Assembly: GCF_001557115.1 (NCBI RefSeq)
Contig: NZ_LSKQ01000105.1
Coordinates: 3,842-67,841 of the forward strand
Origin: Erythrobacter sp. CCH5-A1
Lineage (GTDB): Bacteria > Pseudomonadota > Alphaproteobacteria > Sphingomonadales > Sphingomonadaceae
Direction of reading: 5' to 3'
Length of the DNA stretch: 64,000 nucleotides
Shown here: positions 34,389-43,631 of the stretch, piece after piece
Position numbering within the stretch: position 1 is the first letter of the stretch
Layout: each line of letters starts with the position of its first letter
The notes under the pieces: generated by a model
Seen by the model: only the letters and a program-made list of their open reading frames with translations
Told to the model about the DNA's origin: nothing
Databases searched by the model: none
Made by a program: the position numbers and the translations under genes

Positions 34389-35182
34389 CCGCGCGCCGCT
34401 CCCAGCAGCCGCTCGGCCAAAGCATGGTCCTCGGGCTTGTCGACGTCGACCCCCATGCGGCCGTCCGGCAGCACCACCGGCGAAACCGATGCGCCCAGCT
34501 TTGCGCCCGCAGCCACCAGGGCCTGCGTCAGGGTCATCCGCCGCAGCAGCAGCCTGACCATCAGCACCGGGCCGAAATGGGCGGCAAGACGCAGCACCGA
34601 CTTGCGGTCGGCCTCGACCTTCTCCCAGAACCTGAGCGCATTGGTGGCCCCCGGGCCGGTCAGCGCGAAGAGGTTTGCGCCGGTAAAGGCACCATCGCGG
34701 AACGTGAGCCATGTTCGCCGGTTGGGGCCGACCGCGCGTTCCAGATTGCCGCGCTCGACAAAGGCCACCGACACATCACCCGCGCCGGTGCCGGCAACGA
34801 ATTGCGCGACCGTGGCCGGGGTCAGCATCACGTTATCGGCGGTGGTCACCAGCAGCGGCAGGCCCACGGCGGGGTCCTCGACCGCGCCCAGCACCGATCC
34901 GCTGATCGTTGGTCCGGAGACACGGAAGGTGATCTTCGGTTCCTCCACCGCCCAGGCCAGATCGCGGTGGGCGCGCAGTTCGAGCGTGTTCTGCGCAAGC
35001 ACCACGATCCGCGCGATCTCGGGCGCGTCGAGCAGCGCTTCCAGCACGCGGTTCAGCATCAGCTCGCCCGCGACCGGGATCAGCGCCTTCATCTCCGCGC
35101 CGAAATGGGCCGCCATCGGGTCGATCCCCGGGCGCTGGCCGGCCAGCACGAGCGCAGTCCAGCCTTGCGATGCATCAGTCAT
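34385..35182 (-). CDS. MobA-like nucleotidyltransferase
   Basis: The 265-residue protein has the NTP-transferase N-terminus WTALVLAGQRPGIDP and a metal-binding LLVTTADNVMLT strand near residue 110. The GVDVDKPEDHALAERLL C-terminus is typical of MobA/IspD-type cytidylyl or guanylyltransferases. Next to a CDP-glycerol-type transferase it may make the activated donor, although no recognised tagD-like signature is visible. A 35203-35235 hairpin precedes the gene and separates it from the halogenase-like gene. An earlier in-frame start at 35254 would cross that hairpin and is less likely. Confidence 0.7.
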   Translation of the reverse strand: MTDASQGWTALVLAGQRPGIDPMAAHFGAEMKALIPVAGELMLNRVLEALLDAPEIARIVVLAQNTLELRAHRDLAWAVEEPKITFRVSGPTISGSVLGAVEDPAVGLPLLVTTADNVMLTPATVAQFVAGTGAGDVSVAFVERGNLERAVGPNRRTWLTFRDGAFTGANLFALTGPGATNALRFWEKVEADRKSVLRLAAHFGPVLMVRLLLRRMTLTQALVAAGAKLGASVSPVVLPDGRMGVDVDKPEDHALAERLLGAARG

Positions 35183-35202
35183 GGCGAAGGCAACCTCGGG
35201 AA

Positions 35203-35235
35203 GCGGAGGGGGAGGGGACGTCCGTCCCTTTCCGC
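35203..35235 (-). terminator. Hairpin between the halogenase-like and nucleotidyltransferase genes
   Basis: An inner stem GGGACG/CGTCCC (35215-35220 with 35223-35228) sits inside outer arms GCGGA/TCCGC (35203-35207 with 35231-35235). It lies 34 bases after the halogenase-like stop. No T-run follows, so it could be a terminator or an attenuator before the glycan operon. Confidence 0.4.
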
Positions 35236-35269
35236 CACCGCCCCCGAATGTCAAGAATGGCCCCAGCCG

Positions 35270-36781
35270 CTAGGCCGCCATCGGCGCGGGGCAATAGCGC
35301 GCGAGGTATTCGCCGTGGCCGGGCATGGCGCCCACGAGGTAGCGGATCGATTGCTCCATCTCGTTCACTTCGCTCGCGGTCTTCACCGGATCGAGCGCGT
35401 CGGCCATCGCGTTGTGGCTGCCCATGGTTATCCCCTGACCCATCATCACCGCCGCCCAGCTGGTCTCGGTGAAGAGCTCGTCCTCCTCGCGGAAGATCTG
35501 GCCGTTGGCGCGGAACAGCTCGACCTTCTCGGTGAGCGTGTCGGGCACGGGCATGGTGCGCACGTAATTCCAGAAGTCGGAGTCGGTGCGCTGCGTCGCG
35601 TTGTAATGGAGGATCAGGAAGTCGCGGATGCGGGCATATTCGCGCCCCGTCAGGCGGTTGAAGGTGTCCTCCTGCACCTGCGTGATCCCGTCCAGCGAGA
35701 GCAGCGAGATCAGCTTGTCGATCCCGGTGTTGATGAGGTGGATCGAGGTGGATTCGAGCGGTTCCATGAAGCCCGCCGCCAGCCCCAGCGCGACCACATT
35801 CTTGTTCCAGAACTTGCGGCGGCGCCCGGTGATGAAGCGCAGCCAGTTGGGCTCGGCCTGCGGCTTGCCTGCGATATTGCCGAGCAGGATGTCGAGCGCT
35901 TGGCTGTCCTCCATGTAGGCCGAGCAATAGACATGGCCGTTGCCGTTCCGGTGCTGGAGCGGCACCTGCCATTGCCAGCCGGCGGCGTGCGCGGTGGCGC
36001 GGGTAACGGGCGGGGGCGGGCTGCCGTCCTCGCGCTGGCAGGGCAGGGCGACTGCGCGGTTGCAGGGGAGGTAATGGCTCCAGTCGTCATAGCCGGTCTT
36101 CAGCGCCTGCTCGATCAGGAGGCCGCGGAAGCCCGAGCAATCGATGAACAGATCGCCCGCGAACTGGCGGCCATCCTCGAGGCTGACGCCGGTGACGAAG
36201 CCGCTTTCCCCATCCAGCGCGACGTCGGCGACCTTGCCCTCCTGGCGCACCACGCCGCGGCTTTCGGCAAGGCGGCGCAGGAAGGCGGCGTAGCGGCCCG
36301 CATCGAGGTGGTAGGCGTAATTGACCGGCGGCAGATCGTCGCGCCGGAAATCCTCGGTCCGCGCGAACTTGCCGAAATAGGCGGCCATGGTCTCGAGGTT
36401 GAAGACCTGGATCGGGCGCTTGTCGCCCGCGCCTTTCATCCGGTGCCACACGTGATGGAAGCTGATCCCGCCCATGGTGTAGCCATAGGCGCCGAAGGGG
36501 TGGATGTAGCTGTCGCCGAGCTTGCCCCAGTTTTCGAACTGGATGCCGAGCTTGAAGGTGCCGCCGACGGCGCTGAGCATCTCGCGCTCGTCGACCCCGA
36601 GCAGCTGGTTGAAGCCGACGAAGGGCGGGATCGTCGCCTCGCCGACCCCGACCGTGCCGATCGCTTCGGATTCGATCAGGGTGATTTCCACCGAGCGGCC
36701 CGCGCGGATGCGCGACAACGCGGCTGCCGCCATCCACCCCGCGGTGCCCCCGCCGACAATGATAATGCGTTCGATTCCCAC
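35270..36781 (-). CDS. Tryptophan-halogenase-family flavoprotein in a glucan locus
   Basis: The 503-residue protein has the FAD motif GGGTAGWMAA (residues 8-17). The flavin-halogenase Trp motif occurs as WQWQVP near residue 275, the catalytic-lysine stretch as FKLGIQFENW near residue 80, and the catalytic-glutamate stretch as EPLESTS near residue 340. All known key residues of PrnA/RebH-type halogenases appear to be kept. GTG at 36781 is chosen because GAGG precedes it. Genes of this family sit repeatedly beside TonB receptors in carbohydrate loci of Caulobacter, Xanthomonas and sphingomonads, with no proven substrate. It is divergent from such a receptor here. Confidence 0.88.
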   Translation of the reverse strand: MGIERIIIVGGGTAGWMAAAALSRIRAGRSVEITLIESEAIGTVGVGEATIPPFVGFNQLLGVDEREMLSAVGGTFKLGIQFENWGKLGDSYIHPFGAYGYTMGGISFHHVWHRMKGAGDKRPIQVFNLETMAAYFGKFARTEDFRRDDLPPVNYAYHLDAGRYAAFLRRLAESRGVVRQEGKVADVALDGESGFVTGVSLEDGRQFAGDLFIDCSGFRGLLIEQALKTGYDDWSHYLPCNRAVALPCQREDGSPPPPVTRATAHAAGWQWQVPLQHRNGNGHVYCSAYMEDSQALDILLGNIAGKPQAEPNWLRFITGRRRKFWNKNVVALGLAAGFMEPLESTSIHLINTGIDKLISLLSLDGITQVQEDTFNRLTGREYARIRDFLILHYNATQRTDSDFWNYVRTMPVPDTLTEKVELFRANGQIFREEDELFTETSWAAVMMGQGITMGSHNAMADALDPVKTASEVNEMEQSIRYLVGAMPGHGEYLARYCPAPMAA

Positions 36782-36884
36782 GTTTTCCTCGAATCCCGTC
36801 GGGCCTCTGCGGGCCATGTACGGGCGGAGAATGCCGCCCCTGCCAGTGTTGCCAGAATGCAATATGAACCAGAGATTACAAGTC

Positions 36885-36900
36885 TTGAGAACGCTCTCAA
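36885..36900. promoter_or_regulatory. LacI-type operator in the halogenase/TonB-receptor divergent region
   Basis: TTGAGA and TCTCAA are perfect 6-base arms around ACGC, giving the even, CG-centred palindrome typical of LacI-family sites. The same half-site recurs at 43581-43596, and a LacI gene lies in the operon at 41289. The site covers the -35 box of the receptor promoter. Confidence 0.65.
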
Positions 36901-36913
36901 TATCGGTTACAAC
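36885..36913 (+). promoter_or_regulatory. Promoter of the TonB receptor operon
   Basis: TTGAGA (36885-36890) and TACAAC (36908-36913) are spaced by 17 bases. The operator overlaps the -35 box, so bound LacI protein should block RNA polymerase. Confidence 0.5.
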
Positions 36914-36976
36914 CGCGCTGCAGCCCGCAGCTTCAGGCACGAACCTGTCGCGCGGAATGGGGAGAGACGACACATC

Positions 36977-39900
36977 ATGAACACCGCCAAGCTTGCGCCG
37001 CGCCGGCGCCTCTTCGTCCTCGGCACCGCCTCGGTGCTCGCGATCGCTGCGGCCAATCCCGCGCTGGCGCAGGACGCAGCCACACCGGACGAGGATCCGG
37101 ACGCCGCCGCCGCGCCTGCCGAAGAACCCGGCTCCGAAATCATCGTCACCGGCTACCGCGCCGCGCTGCAGAACGCGCAGAGCATCAAGCGCAATGCCGA
37201 CACCGTGGTCGACGCGATCACGGCGGAAGACATCGGCGCGCTCCCCGACCGCTCGGTCGCCGAAGCCTTGCAGCGTGTGCCCGGCGTCAACATCGGCCGC
37301 TTCGAGAAGCCTTCCGATCCCGACCGTTTCTCGGTCGAAGGCACCGGCGTCATCATCCGCGGCCTGCCCTATGTGCGCTCCGAGCTGAACGGCCGCGACG
37401 TCTTCTCCGCCAATGGCGGCGTGGTGCTCAACTTCAACGACCTTTCGCCCGAGCTCTTGAGCTCGGTGCTGGTGTACAAGAACCTCACCGCCGACATGAT
37501 CGAAGGCGGCATCGCGGGGACGGTCAACCTCACCACCCGCAAGCCGCTCAACCGGCCGGGCTTCCACATTTCGGGCACGCTCGAAGGCAATATCGGTGAC
37601 CTTCAGGAAGAATGGTCGCCGGGCGGCTCGGTGCTGGTCACCAAGACCTTCGAGGGCGAGCGCGGCTCGCTCGGCCTCCAGTTCGGCTATGCGCGCTCCG
37701 AACTGGTGAGCCGCACCGATGCCTCGCAGATCACCGATCCCTGCTACCGCGCTGCGACGCTCAACGGGCCGTGCTTCCGTCCGCGTCCCGTCGGCAGCGG
37801 CGGGTTCCAGCCCGGGCCGATCGCCGACCCGAGCAATTTCCCGCCCGCCGGCAGCGTACTGGTGCCCAAGGGCGCAGGCGTGCGCACGACCAGGCTCGAG
37901 CGTGACCGCGAGGCCTATTCGGCGGTGCTCCAGTACGAAAGCCCGGATCGCGACTTCCTGTTCACCTTCGAATGGCTGCGTTCCGACACCACCTTTGCGG
38001 CCGACGAATATTCGGCGCTGGCGCTGGTCAATGACGACGCGCTGTTCCCGGTTCCGGCCGCGGGCAGCACCTGGGAGTTTGACAGCAACGGCGTGTTCCA
38101 GCGCGGCGTGCTCAGCCAGCGCATCGGCGATGCCTACGCCAACCCCTTCGGCCGCGGCGGCATCCCGCTCGAGACGCTGCGTCTCCAGCGCGAAACCACC
38201 TCGCGCACCGAGGATTTCTCGGTCGATATCGACTGGAGCATCACCGACCGCTTCCGGGTCAACTTCGAGGCGCAGCGCATCAAGTCCGAACTGGCGCAGG
38301 ATGCGGTCATCGGGACGATGGCGAGCTGGGCGAATATCGCGATCGACAACACCGGTCGCACCCCGCAGGTCCAGTTCCTCGCGCCTCCGGGCGCTCCGGC
38401 CGATTACTTCACCTCGGGGCGCAACACCTATTACTGGTTCCTGATCGACAGCGTCACGCGCAACGATGGCGAAATCGATTCGCTGCGCTTCGATGCCGAA
38501 TACGACATCAGCGACGACGGCTTCTTCAAGCAGGCCAAGTTCGGCGCGCGCTGGTCCGACCGCAACCGGGCGACGCGCGACACCGCCTTCAGCACCTGGG
38601 GTAATCTTTCGGCGCCCTGGGCCGGCCGCGCGGGCTGCGCGCCGTGGAACGCAGGGCCGGGCTGCGCGGCGACCGGCGGGTTCCAGCCCGGGCGATTCTT
38701 CACCGGGCTTCCCGGCCAGGAATTTGCGATCGGCGGCGGCGCGTTTGTGGATGATTTCCCGACCTTTTCAAACCTGCGCACGCCGTTCGATGGCGGCTTC
38801 CAGCGCGGCAACGCGCCTGCCCCGCTGCCAGGCGGCGCGTTCTTCTACGGCGGGGACGATTTCCTCGGCGAGTATCTGGGCGGCCTGACCGACCAGCAGG
38901 GGCGCGCGATCAACGTCTTCTCGCAGACCCCCAACCCCTATATCGGCGTCAACGGGCGCACCTTCTTCGATCCGGTCACCCGCACCTCCACGCCGTGCGA
39001 CCCGTTCTGCCCGAACGAGCTCGACATCGTCTCGGAGGAAACCCGCGCCGCTTATGCCCGCGTCGACTTCGGGAGCGATTTCAACAACGGCTGGAAGATC
39101 TCAGGCAATATCGGGCTGCGCTATGTCGAGACCGAGGTGTCGGCGGGCGGCCTGATCGGCTTCCCCAACGCCCAGCAATTCGACATTCCGGCGGCGGGCG
39201 GCAATGGCGACGGGATCGCGCAGCTGTCCGAGGTTCAGGCCGCCTGCACCCAGGCGCAAAACCTGCCGGCCGACCAGCGCCCGGCCTATTGCTCGCTTTC
39301 GCCGGCGCGCCTCGCCACCTTTGCTGCGGCTTACACCACCGAAATCCTCGACGATCGCAGCAACGAGACCTTCAGCAACTGGCTGCCGAGCTTCAACGCG
39401 CTGCTCGACACCGGCAATGGCCTGCTGTTCCGCGCCGCGGTCTCGCGCGGGATCAGCCGTCCCGATCTCGGCGCGTACCGCTCTGGCGGGGCTATCGGCG
39501 ACAACACCGGCGTCCTGCGCGCCCAGGGCACGCTCGCGACCGGTCCGCTGTTCGCGCTCAGAACCGGCAATCGCGATCTGAGGCCGATCGGGGTTTGGAA
39601 CTATGACCTCACTGCGGAATGGTATTTCAGCCGGGTCGGCTCGCTGACCTTCAACGCTTTCGTCAAGGATTTGAGCGGGATCATCGACAATGCTGTGGAG
39701 GTGGTGAACTTCTCCAGCCCGCGGGTGCCCTCGCTCGAGGTCGAGGTGAACCGCCCCGTCAACCAGCAGGACGGCACGCTCAAGGGCTTCGAGATCAGCT
39801 ACCAGCAGACCTACGACTTCCTGCCGGGCCTGCTGAGCGGGCTGGGCTCGCAGCTGACCTACACCTATGTCGACGGCGCGGATTTCACCAATACCGACCG

Positions 39901-40276
39901 CGCGGGGAACCTCGGCCCGTTTGCCGACGCGCAGCCGCTCGCCGGGATTTCCGAGAGCACCTTCAACGGCACGGTGTTCTACGAGAAGGACTGGCTCTCG
40001 GCGCGCCTTGCCTACAACTGGCGCTCGGCCTTCCTGATCACCCCGCGTGACGACATCTTCCCCTTCTCGCCGATCTGGGGCGAATCGACCGGGCAGCTCG
40101 ACGGGTCGATCTTCGTCACGGTCCGCAACGGCCTCAAGCTCGGGGTGCAGGGGGTGAACCTGCTCGACGAGGTGACGCGTACCAGCCAGGTGGTTGACTT
40201 CGACGGCACGCGGGTGATCCGCTCGGCCTTCCGCAACGACCGTCGCTTCACCTTCCTCGCCCGCTTCGATTTCTAA
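36977..40276 (+). CDS. TonB-dependent outer-membrane receptor for carbohydrate uptake
   Basis: The 1099-residue protein has a Sec signal peptide (about residues 1-34). A short acidic linker leads to the TonB box region EIIVTGYRAAL, then the plug domain (AITAEDIGALPDRSVAEALQRVPGVNI, GLPYVRSELNGR). A large beta-barrel follows, ending in an aromatic residue (ARFDF). The plug sequence matches the sphingomonad/Caulobacter carbohydrate-receptor subgroup. It is the first gene of an operon with a GH16 glucanase 12 bases on, so it likely imports glucan oligosaccharides. GGAGAGA precedes the ATG. Confidence 0.92.
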   Translation: MNTAKLAPRRRLFVLGTASVLAIAAANPALAQDAATPDEDPDAAAAPAEEPGSEIIVTGYRAALQNAQSIKRNADTVVDAITAEDIGALPDRSVAEALQRVPGVNIGRFEKPSDPDRFSVEGTGVIIRGLPYVRSELNGRDVFSANGGVVLNFNDLSPELLSSVLVYKNLTADMIEGGIAGTVNLTTRKPLNRPGFHISGTLEGNIGDLQEEWSPGGSVLVTKTFEGERGSLGLQFGYARSELVSRTDASQITDPCYRAATLNGPCFRPRPVGSGGFQPGPIADPSNFPPAGSVLVPKGAGVRTTRLERDREAYSAVLQYESPDRDFLFTFEWLRSDTTFAADEYSALALVNDDALFPVPAAGSTWEFDSNGVFQRGVLSQRIGDAYANPFGRGGIPLETLRLQRETTSRTEDFSVDIDWSITDRFRVNFEAQRIKSELAQDAVIGTMASWANIAIDNTGRTPQVQFLAPPGAPADYFTSGRNTYYWFLIDSVTRNDGEIDSLRFDAEYDISDDGFFKQAKFGARWSDRNRATRDTAFSTWGNLSAPWAGRAGCAPWNAGPGCAATGGFQPGRFFTGLPGQEFAIGGGAFVDDFPTFSNLRTPFDGGFQRGNAPAPLPGGAFFYGGDDFLGEYLGGLTDQQGRAINVFSQTPNPYIGVNGRTFFDPVTRTSTPCDPFCPNELDIVSEETRAAYARVDFGSDFNNGWKISGNIGLRYVETEVSAGGLIGFPNAQQFDIPAAGGNGDGIAQLSEVQAACTQAQNLPADQRPAYCSLSPARLATFAAAYTTEILDDRSNETFSNWLPSFNALLDTGNGLLFRAAVSRGISRPDLGAYRSGGAIGDNTGVLRAQGTLATGPLFALRTGNRDLRPIGVWNYDLTAEWYFSRVGSLTFNAFVKDLSGIIDNAVEVVNFSSPRVPSLEVEVNRPVNQQDGTLKGFEISYQQTYDFLPGLLSGLGSQLTYTYVDGADFTNTDRAGNLGPFADAQPLAGISESTFNGTVFYEKDWLSARLAYNWRSAFLITPRDDIFPFSPIWGESTGQLDGSIFVTVRNGLKLGVQGVNLLDEVTRTSQVVDFDGTRVIRSAFRNDRRFTFLARFDF

Positions 40277-40288
40277 GAGGGCAAGACC

Positions 40289-41266
40289 ATGACAATTGCA
40301 GGGCTGCTGAAAGCGGGGACGCTCTCGGCGGCCCTGCTGCTTTTGGGGGCCACCACGCCTCCCTCCGAACAACCTCTCGCCCCGCGCGAAGGGGCGGGCT
40401 GGGAGCTGGTGTGGGCCGACGAATTCTATGGCACCGCACTCGACCGCAGCAAGTGGACGCCCGAGGTCTCGTGCTGGGGCGGGGGCAACAACGAACGCCA
40501 GTGCTACACCGACCGGTCGGAGAACATCGCGGTCGAGGGCGGGCTCTTGCTGCTCAAGGCCAGGAAGGAACGCTTCGCCGGCCCCGCGCGCCCGCCCGAG
40601 ATTGCCGAGCGGGACAATCCGACTCTCGTGCAATCGCATACCTCGGGCAAGGTCCGCACCATCGGGCTCCACGCCTGGCGCTATGGCCGGATCGAGGCAC
40701 GCGCAAAGGTGCCGGCGGGACAGGGCACCTGGCCCGCGATCTGGATGATGCCCGACAACCCCGCCTACGGTCCCTGGCCGCGCTCGGGCGAGATCGACAT
40801 CCTCGAAGCGGTCAATATCGGCGCCAAATGCAAGGACTGCGCGGGCGGCGTGGGCGAGAACCGGACGATCAGCGCGCTCCACTTCGGCGACTTCGCCCCG
40901 GAGAACCGTTATGTCGATCACCGCAACGCCCTGCCAAGCCTGGCGCTGCCCTCGGACGGGTTCCACGTCTACGCGGTCGAATGGGGCGAGGGGCTGATCC
41001 GCTTCCTCGTCGATGACCGCGTGCACCTCACCGTCACCGCCGACCAGTGGAGCACCGCTGCGCCCAGTGCCAAAGGCAACCCCGCCGCGCCCTTCGATCA
41101 GCCCTTCTACATCATGGCCAATCTTGCCGTCGGCGGGCGGCTGGCGGAAGAAAACAATGCCAAGGGGGTTGCAGGCAGCAGCTTTCCCGCGCAATTCGCA
41201 ATCGATTGGATAAGGGTCTACCGCTGCGCCAGCGACCCCGCGACGGGGCGGGCCTGCATCAGGTAG
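40289..41266 (+). CDS. GH16 endo-beta-glucanase (laminarinase type)
   Basis: The 325-residue protein has a signal peptide (about residues 1-25) and a GH16 jelly-roll. The catalytic motif E-x-D-x-x-E is GEIDILEAV with Glu168, Asp170 and Glu173. The WELVWADEF start and the FHVYAVEWGEGLIRFLVDD strands are also typical. This GH16 branch usually cleaves beta-1,3 or mixed-linkage glucan such as laminarin. No Cys lipobox is seen, so it is probably soluble in the periplasm or secreted. It sits 12 bases after the TonB receptor. Confidence 0.9.
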   Translation: MTIAGLLKAGTLSAALLLLGATTPPSEQPLAPREGAGWELVWADEFYGTALDRSKWTPEVSCWGGGNNERQCYTDRSENIAVEGGLLLLKARKERFAGPARPPEIAERDNPTLVQSHTSGKVRTIGLHAWRYGRIEARAKVPAGQGTWPAIWMMPDNPAYGPWPRSGEIDILEAVNIGAKCKDCAGGVGENRTISALHFGDFAPENRYVDHRNALPSLALPSDGFHVYAVEWGEGLIRFLVDDRVHLTVTADQWSTAAPSAKGNPAAPFDQPFYIMANLAVGGRLAEENNAKGVAGSSFPAQFAIDWIRVYRCASDPATGRACIR

Positions 41267-41288
41267 GCGGGACGGGAACGAGCGGGCC

Positions 41289-42338
41289 ATGGCGCGGGTG
41301 CGCAAGACAGTCACGATCAGGGACGTCGCCGAGGATGCGGGCGTCTCGCTCCAGACGGTGAGCCGGGTCGTCAACGGCGGCCCCAACGTGCGCCCGCAGC
41401 TGCGCGACAAGGTGCAGGCCGCGATCGACCGATTGGGCTATGTCCCGAGCCTCGCCGCCCAGCGGATGAGCGGATCGCGCTCCTACATCATCCTTGCCAT
41501 CAACGACCGCGAACGCACCCTTGCCGACTGGCGCGAACGGCAGGGGACCGACTGGGTCGACCAGATGCTGCTGGGCGGAATCCTGACCTGCTCGAAGCAC
41601 GGCTACCGGATGATGGTCGAACTGGTCGACACCCATTCCGACCATGTCGAGCGCGAGCTGGGCGCAGCGCTTTCGGCCTTGCAGCCCGATGGCGTGATCC
41701 TGACCCCGCCGCATTCGGAGAACGCCCTCATTACCGCTCTGCTCGCGGCGCGCGGCATTCCCTTCGCCCGCATCGGATCGGATGCGCCGGGGGCTGGCAT
41801 CCGGCTCACGATGGGCGATGCGGGCGCGGCGCATCTTGCCACTGCCCGGCTGGCCGCGCTCGGCCACCGCCGCATCGCGATGATCGCGGGGCCCGCGCAA
41901 TACAGCCTCTCGGGCTGGCGCATCGAGGGCTGGCGCCGGGCGCTCGCCGAAGCGGGTCTGCCCGACGCGGGCCTCCTCGAAGTGGGCGATTTCGGCTACG
42001 AGAGCGGCAGCCGCGCCGCCCGCGCGCTGCTCGAGCGCGATCCCGACCTGACCGCGATCATCGCCTCTTCCGACCAGATGGCGCTCGCCGCACTCGAAGT
42101 CGCGCGCGAGCGGGGCCTCGAAGTGCCGCGCGACCTGTCGCTGATCTCCTTCGACAACACCCCGATCGTGCGCTTCACCCAGCCGCCGCTGACCGCGATC
42201 GACCAGCCCATCGCCGAAACCGTGGCGCGCGCCGCCGAATGGCTGATCGAACGCGGCGGCAATGGCGAGGGCGAGGAGGTGATCGAGGTTGCCGCAGCGC
42301 TGGTCGAGCGCGCCTCGACCGCACCGGCACGCGCTTGA
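41289..42338 (+). CDS. LacI-family transcriptional regulator of the glucan locus
   Basis: The 349-residue protein has the LacI helix-turn-helix (TIRDVAEDAGVSLQTVSRVVNGG, residues 8-30) and the hinge sequence GYVPSLAAQRMSGSRS. A periplasmic-binding-protein-like ligand domain follows (about residues 60-340). It lies 22 bases after the GH16 gene and ends inside the MFS start (TTGA), so it belongs to the operon it probably controls. The operators at 36885 and 43581 are its likely targets, with a sugar or sugar phosphate as inducer. Confidence 0.9.
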   Translation: MARVRKTVTIRDVAEDAGVSLQTVSRVVNGGPNVRPQLRDKVQAAIDRLGYVPSLAAQRMSGSRSYIILAINDRERTLADWRERQGTDWVDQMLLGGILTCSKHGYRMMVELVDTHSDHVERELGAALSALQPDGVILTPPHSENALITALLAARGIPFARIGSDAPGAGIRLTMGDAGAAHLATARLAALGHRRIAMIAGPAQYSLSGWRIEGWRRALAEAGLPDAGLLEVGDFGYESGSRAARALLERDPDLTAIIASSDQMALAALEVARERGLEVPRDLSLISFDNTPIVRFTQPPLTAIDQPIAETVARAAEWLIERGGNGEGEEVIEVAAALVERASTAPARA

Positions 42339-43534
42339 GCGAGGGGCCCTCAGCCCCGGCCACCCTGCGCCAGCCGGTCTGGTTCCTTGCCCTGTTCGCG
42401 CTGGCCGCGGCGGGGGGCGCGGTCGCCTATGTGCCGCTGCTGACCGTGCTTCTCCCCCAGCGCATTGCCGAGCTTCAGGGCGGGGAAGATGTCGCCGCTC
42501 TCGCCCAGGTGAGCTTCCTTGGGGCCGTGATGGCGAGCATCGCCAACATCGTCGTCGGCATGCTGAGCGACCGCGCCCGCGCGCGGCGGCCTTTCGTCAT
42601 TGCCGGGCTGCTCCTCTCGAACGCATTGCTGCTGGCGGTGGGGTCGGCGACGAGCATTGCGCAGATCGTGGGGCTGGTGATGGTCTGGCAGGTGGCGCTC
42701 AACCTGATGCTGAGCCCGCTGATGGCCTGGGCAGGCGATTGCTTTCCCGATGAGCAGAAGGGCGTGCTCGGCGGCGCGCTGGCGCTGTCGCCGGCGCTGG
42801 GAGCGCTGGCGGGATCGCTGGTGACATGGGAGGGGCTGGTGGCGCCGCAGGCGCGGCTGGCGCTGGTCGCCGTGCTGGTGAGCGCGCTGGTGCTGCCTGC
42901 GGTGCTGCTGGGCAAGGGGCGCGTCCGGCCTGCGCTGGTCGCCCCCGTTCCCGCGCCTGCCGAGCCCGTGCCGGTGCGCGAGCGGGTGGTGGCGCGGATG
43001 TGGGCAGCGCGGCTGCTGGTGCAAGTGGCGGAAGGCGGCATGTTCGCCTTCCTGCTTTACTGGCTGCGCTCGATCGCGCCGGGCTATCCCGAGAACGGGG
43101 CGGCCAACGTCTTCAGCCTCGTACTGGTGGCCTCGGTGCCGCTGTCTCTGCTGCTCGGGCGCTGGTCCGATGCCAAGGCGCGGCCGGTGGCGCCGCTGGT
43201 CGCCGCCGCGCTGCTGTGCGCCGGCGGGATGCTGGTGATGGCGGCGGCGCAGACCCTTGCCTGGGCCATCGCAGGCTATGTCCTGTTCGGCCTCGCGGCA
43301 GCGGTGTTCCTCGCGCTCCATTCGGGCCAGACCTTGCGCGTCCTGCCTGCGCCCCAGCACCGCGGGCGCGACCTCGGGGTGTTCAACCTCACCAACACCG
43401 TGCCGGGGATGGTGATGCCCGGGCTGACGGTGATGCTGGTCCCGCAGTTCGGCTACGGCGCGCTGTTCGTACTGTTCGCGGGGCTTGCATTGGGAAGCGC
43501 GGCGCTGCTTGCGGGCGCGCTGCGCCGCGCCTAA
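42335..43534 (+). CDS. MFS transporter, probable sugar importer
   Basis: The 399-residue protein has about 12 membrane segments. The MFS loop 2-3 motif occurs as GMLSDRARARRPF and a second copy as GRWSDAKARP. The TTG start at 42335 overlaps the lacI stop by four bases, and the upstream in-frame reading is implausibly Arg-rich. By context it should carry glucose or gluco-oligosaccharides across the inner membrane. The sequence does not give the substrate. Confidence 0.82.
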   Translation: MSEGPSAPATLRQPVWFLALFALAAAGGAVAYVPLLTVLLPQRIAELQGGEDVAALAQVSFLGAVMASIANIVVGMLSDRARARRPFVIAGLLLSNALLLAVGSATSIAQIVGLVMVWQVALNLMLSPLMAWAGDCFPDEQKGVLGGALALSPALGALAGSLVTWEGLVAPQARLALVAVLVSALVLPAVLLGKGRVRPALVAPVPAPAEPVPVRERVVARMWAARLLVQVAEGGMFAFLLYWLRSIAPGYPENGAANVFSLVLVASVPLSLLLGRWSDAKARPVAPLVAAALLCAGGMLVMAAAQTLAWAIAGYVLFGLAAAVFLALHSGQTLRVLPAPQHRGRDLGVFNLTNTVPGMVMPGLTVMLVPQFGYGALFVLFAGLALGSAALLAGALRRA

Positions 43535-43580
43535 CCCGCCGTGCTTGAAGCTTGCCAAAGCGGGCGCGCGGCGGCATAGT

Positions 43581-43596
43581 TTGATAACGTTCTCAA
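43581..43596. promoter_or_regulatory. LacI-type operator before the GH3 gene
   Basis: TTGATA and TCTCAA flank ACGT, matching the operator at 36885 in 14 of 16 positions with an identical right arm. It lies 35 bases before the GH3 start codon. Confidence 0.6.
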
Positions 43597-43631
43597 GAAA
43601 AACGAGCAGGGTTCTGGGAGGGACTGGCGAG

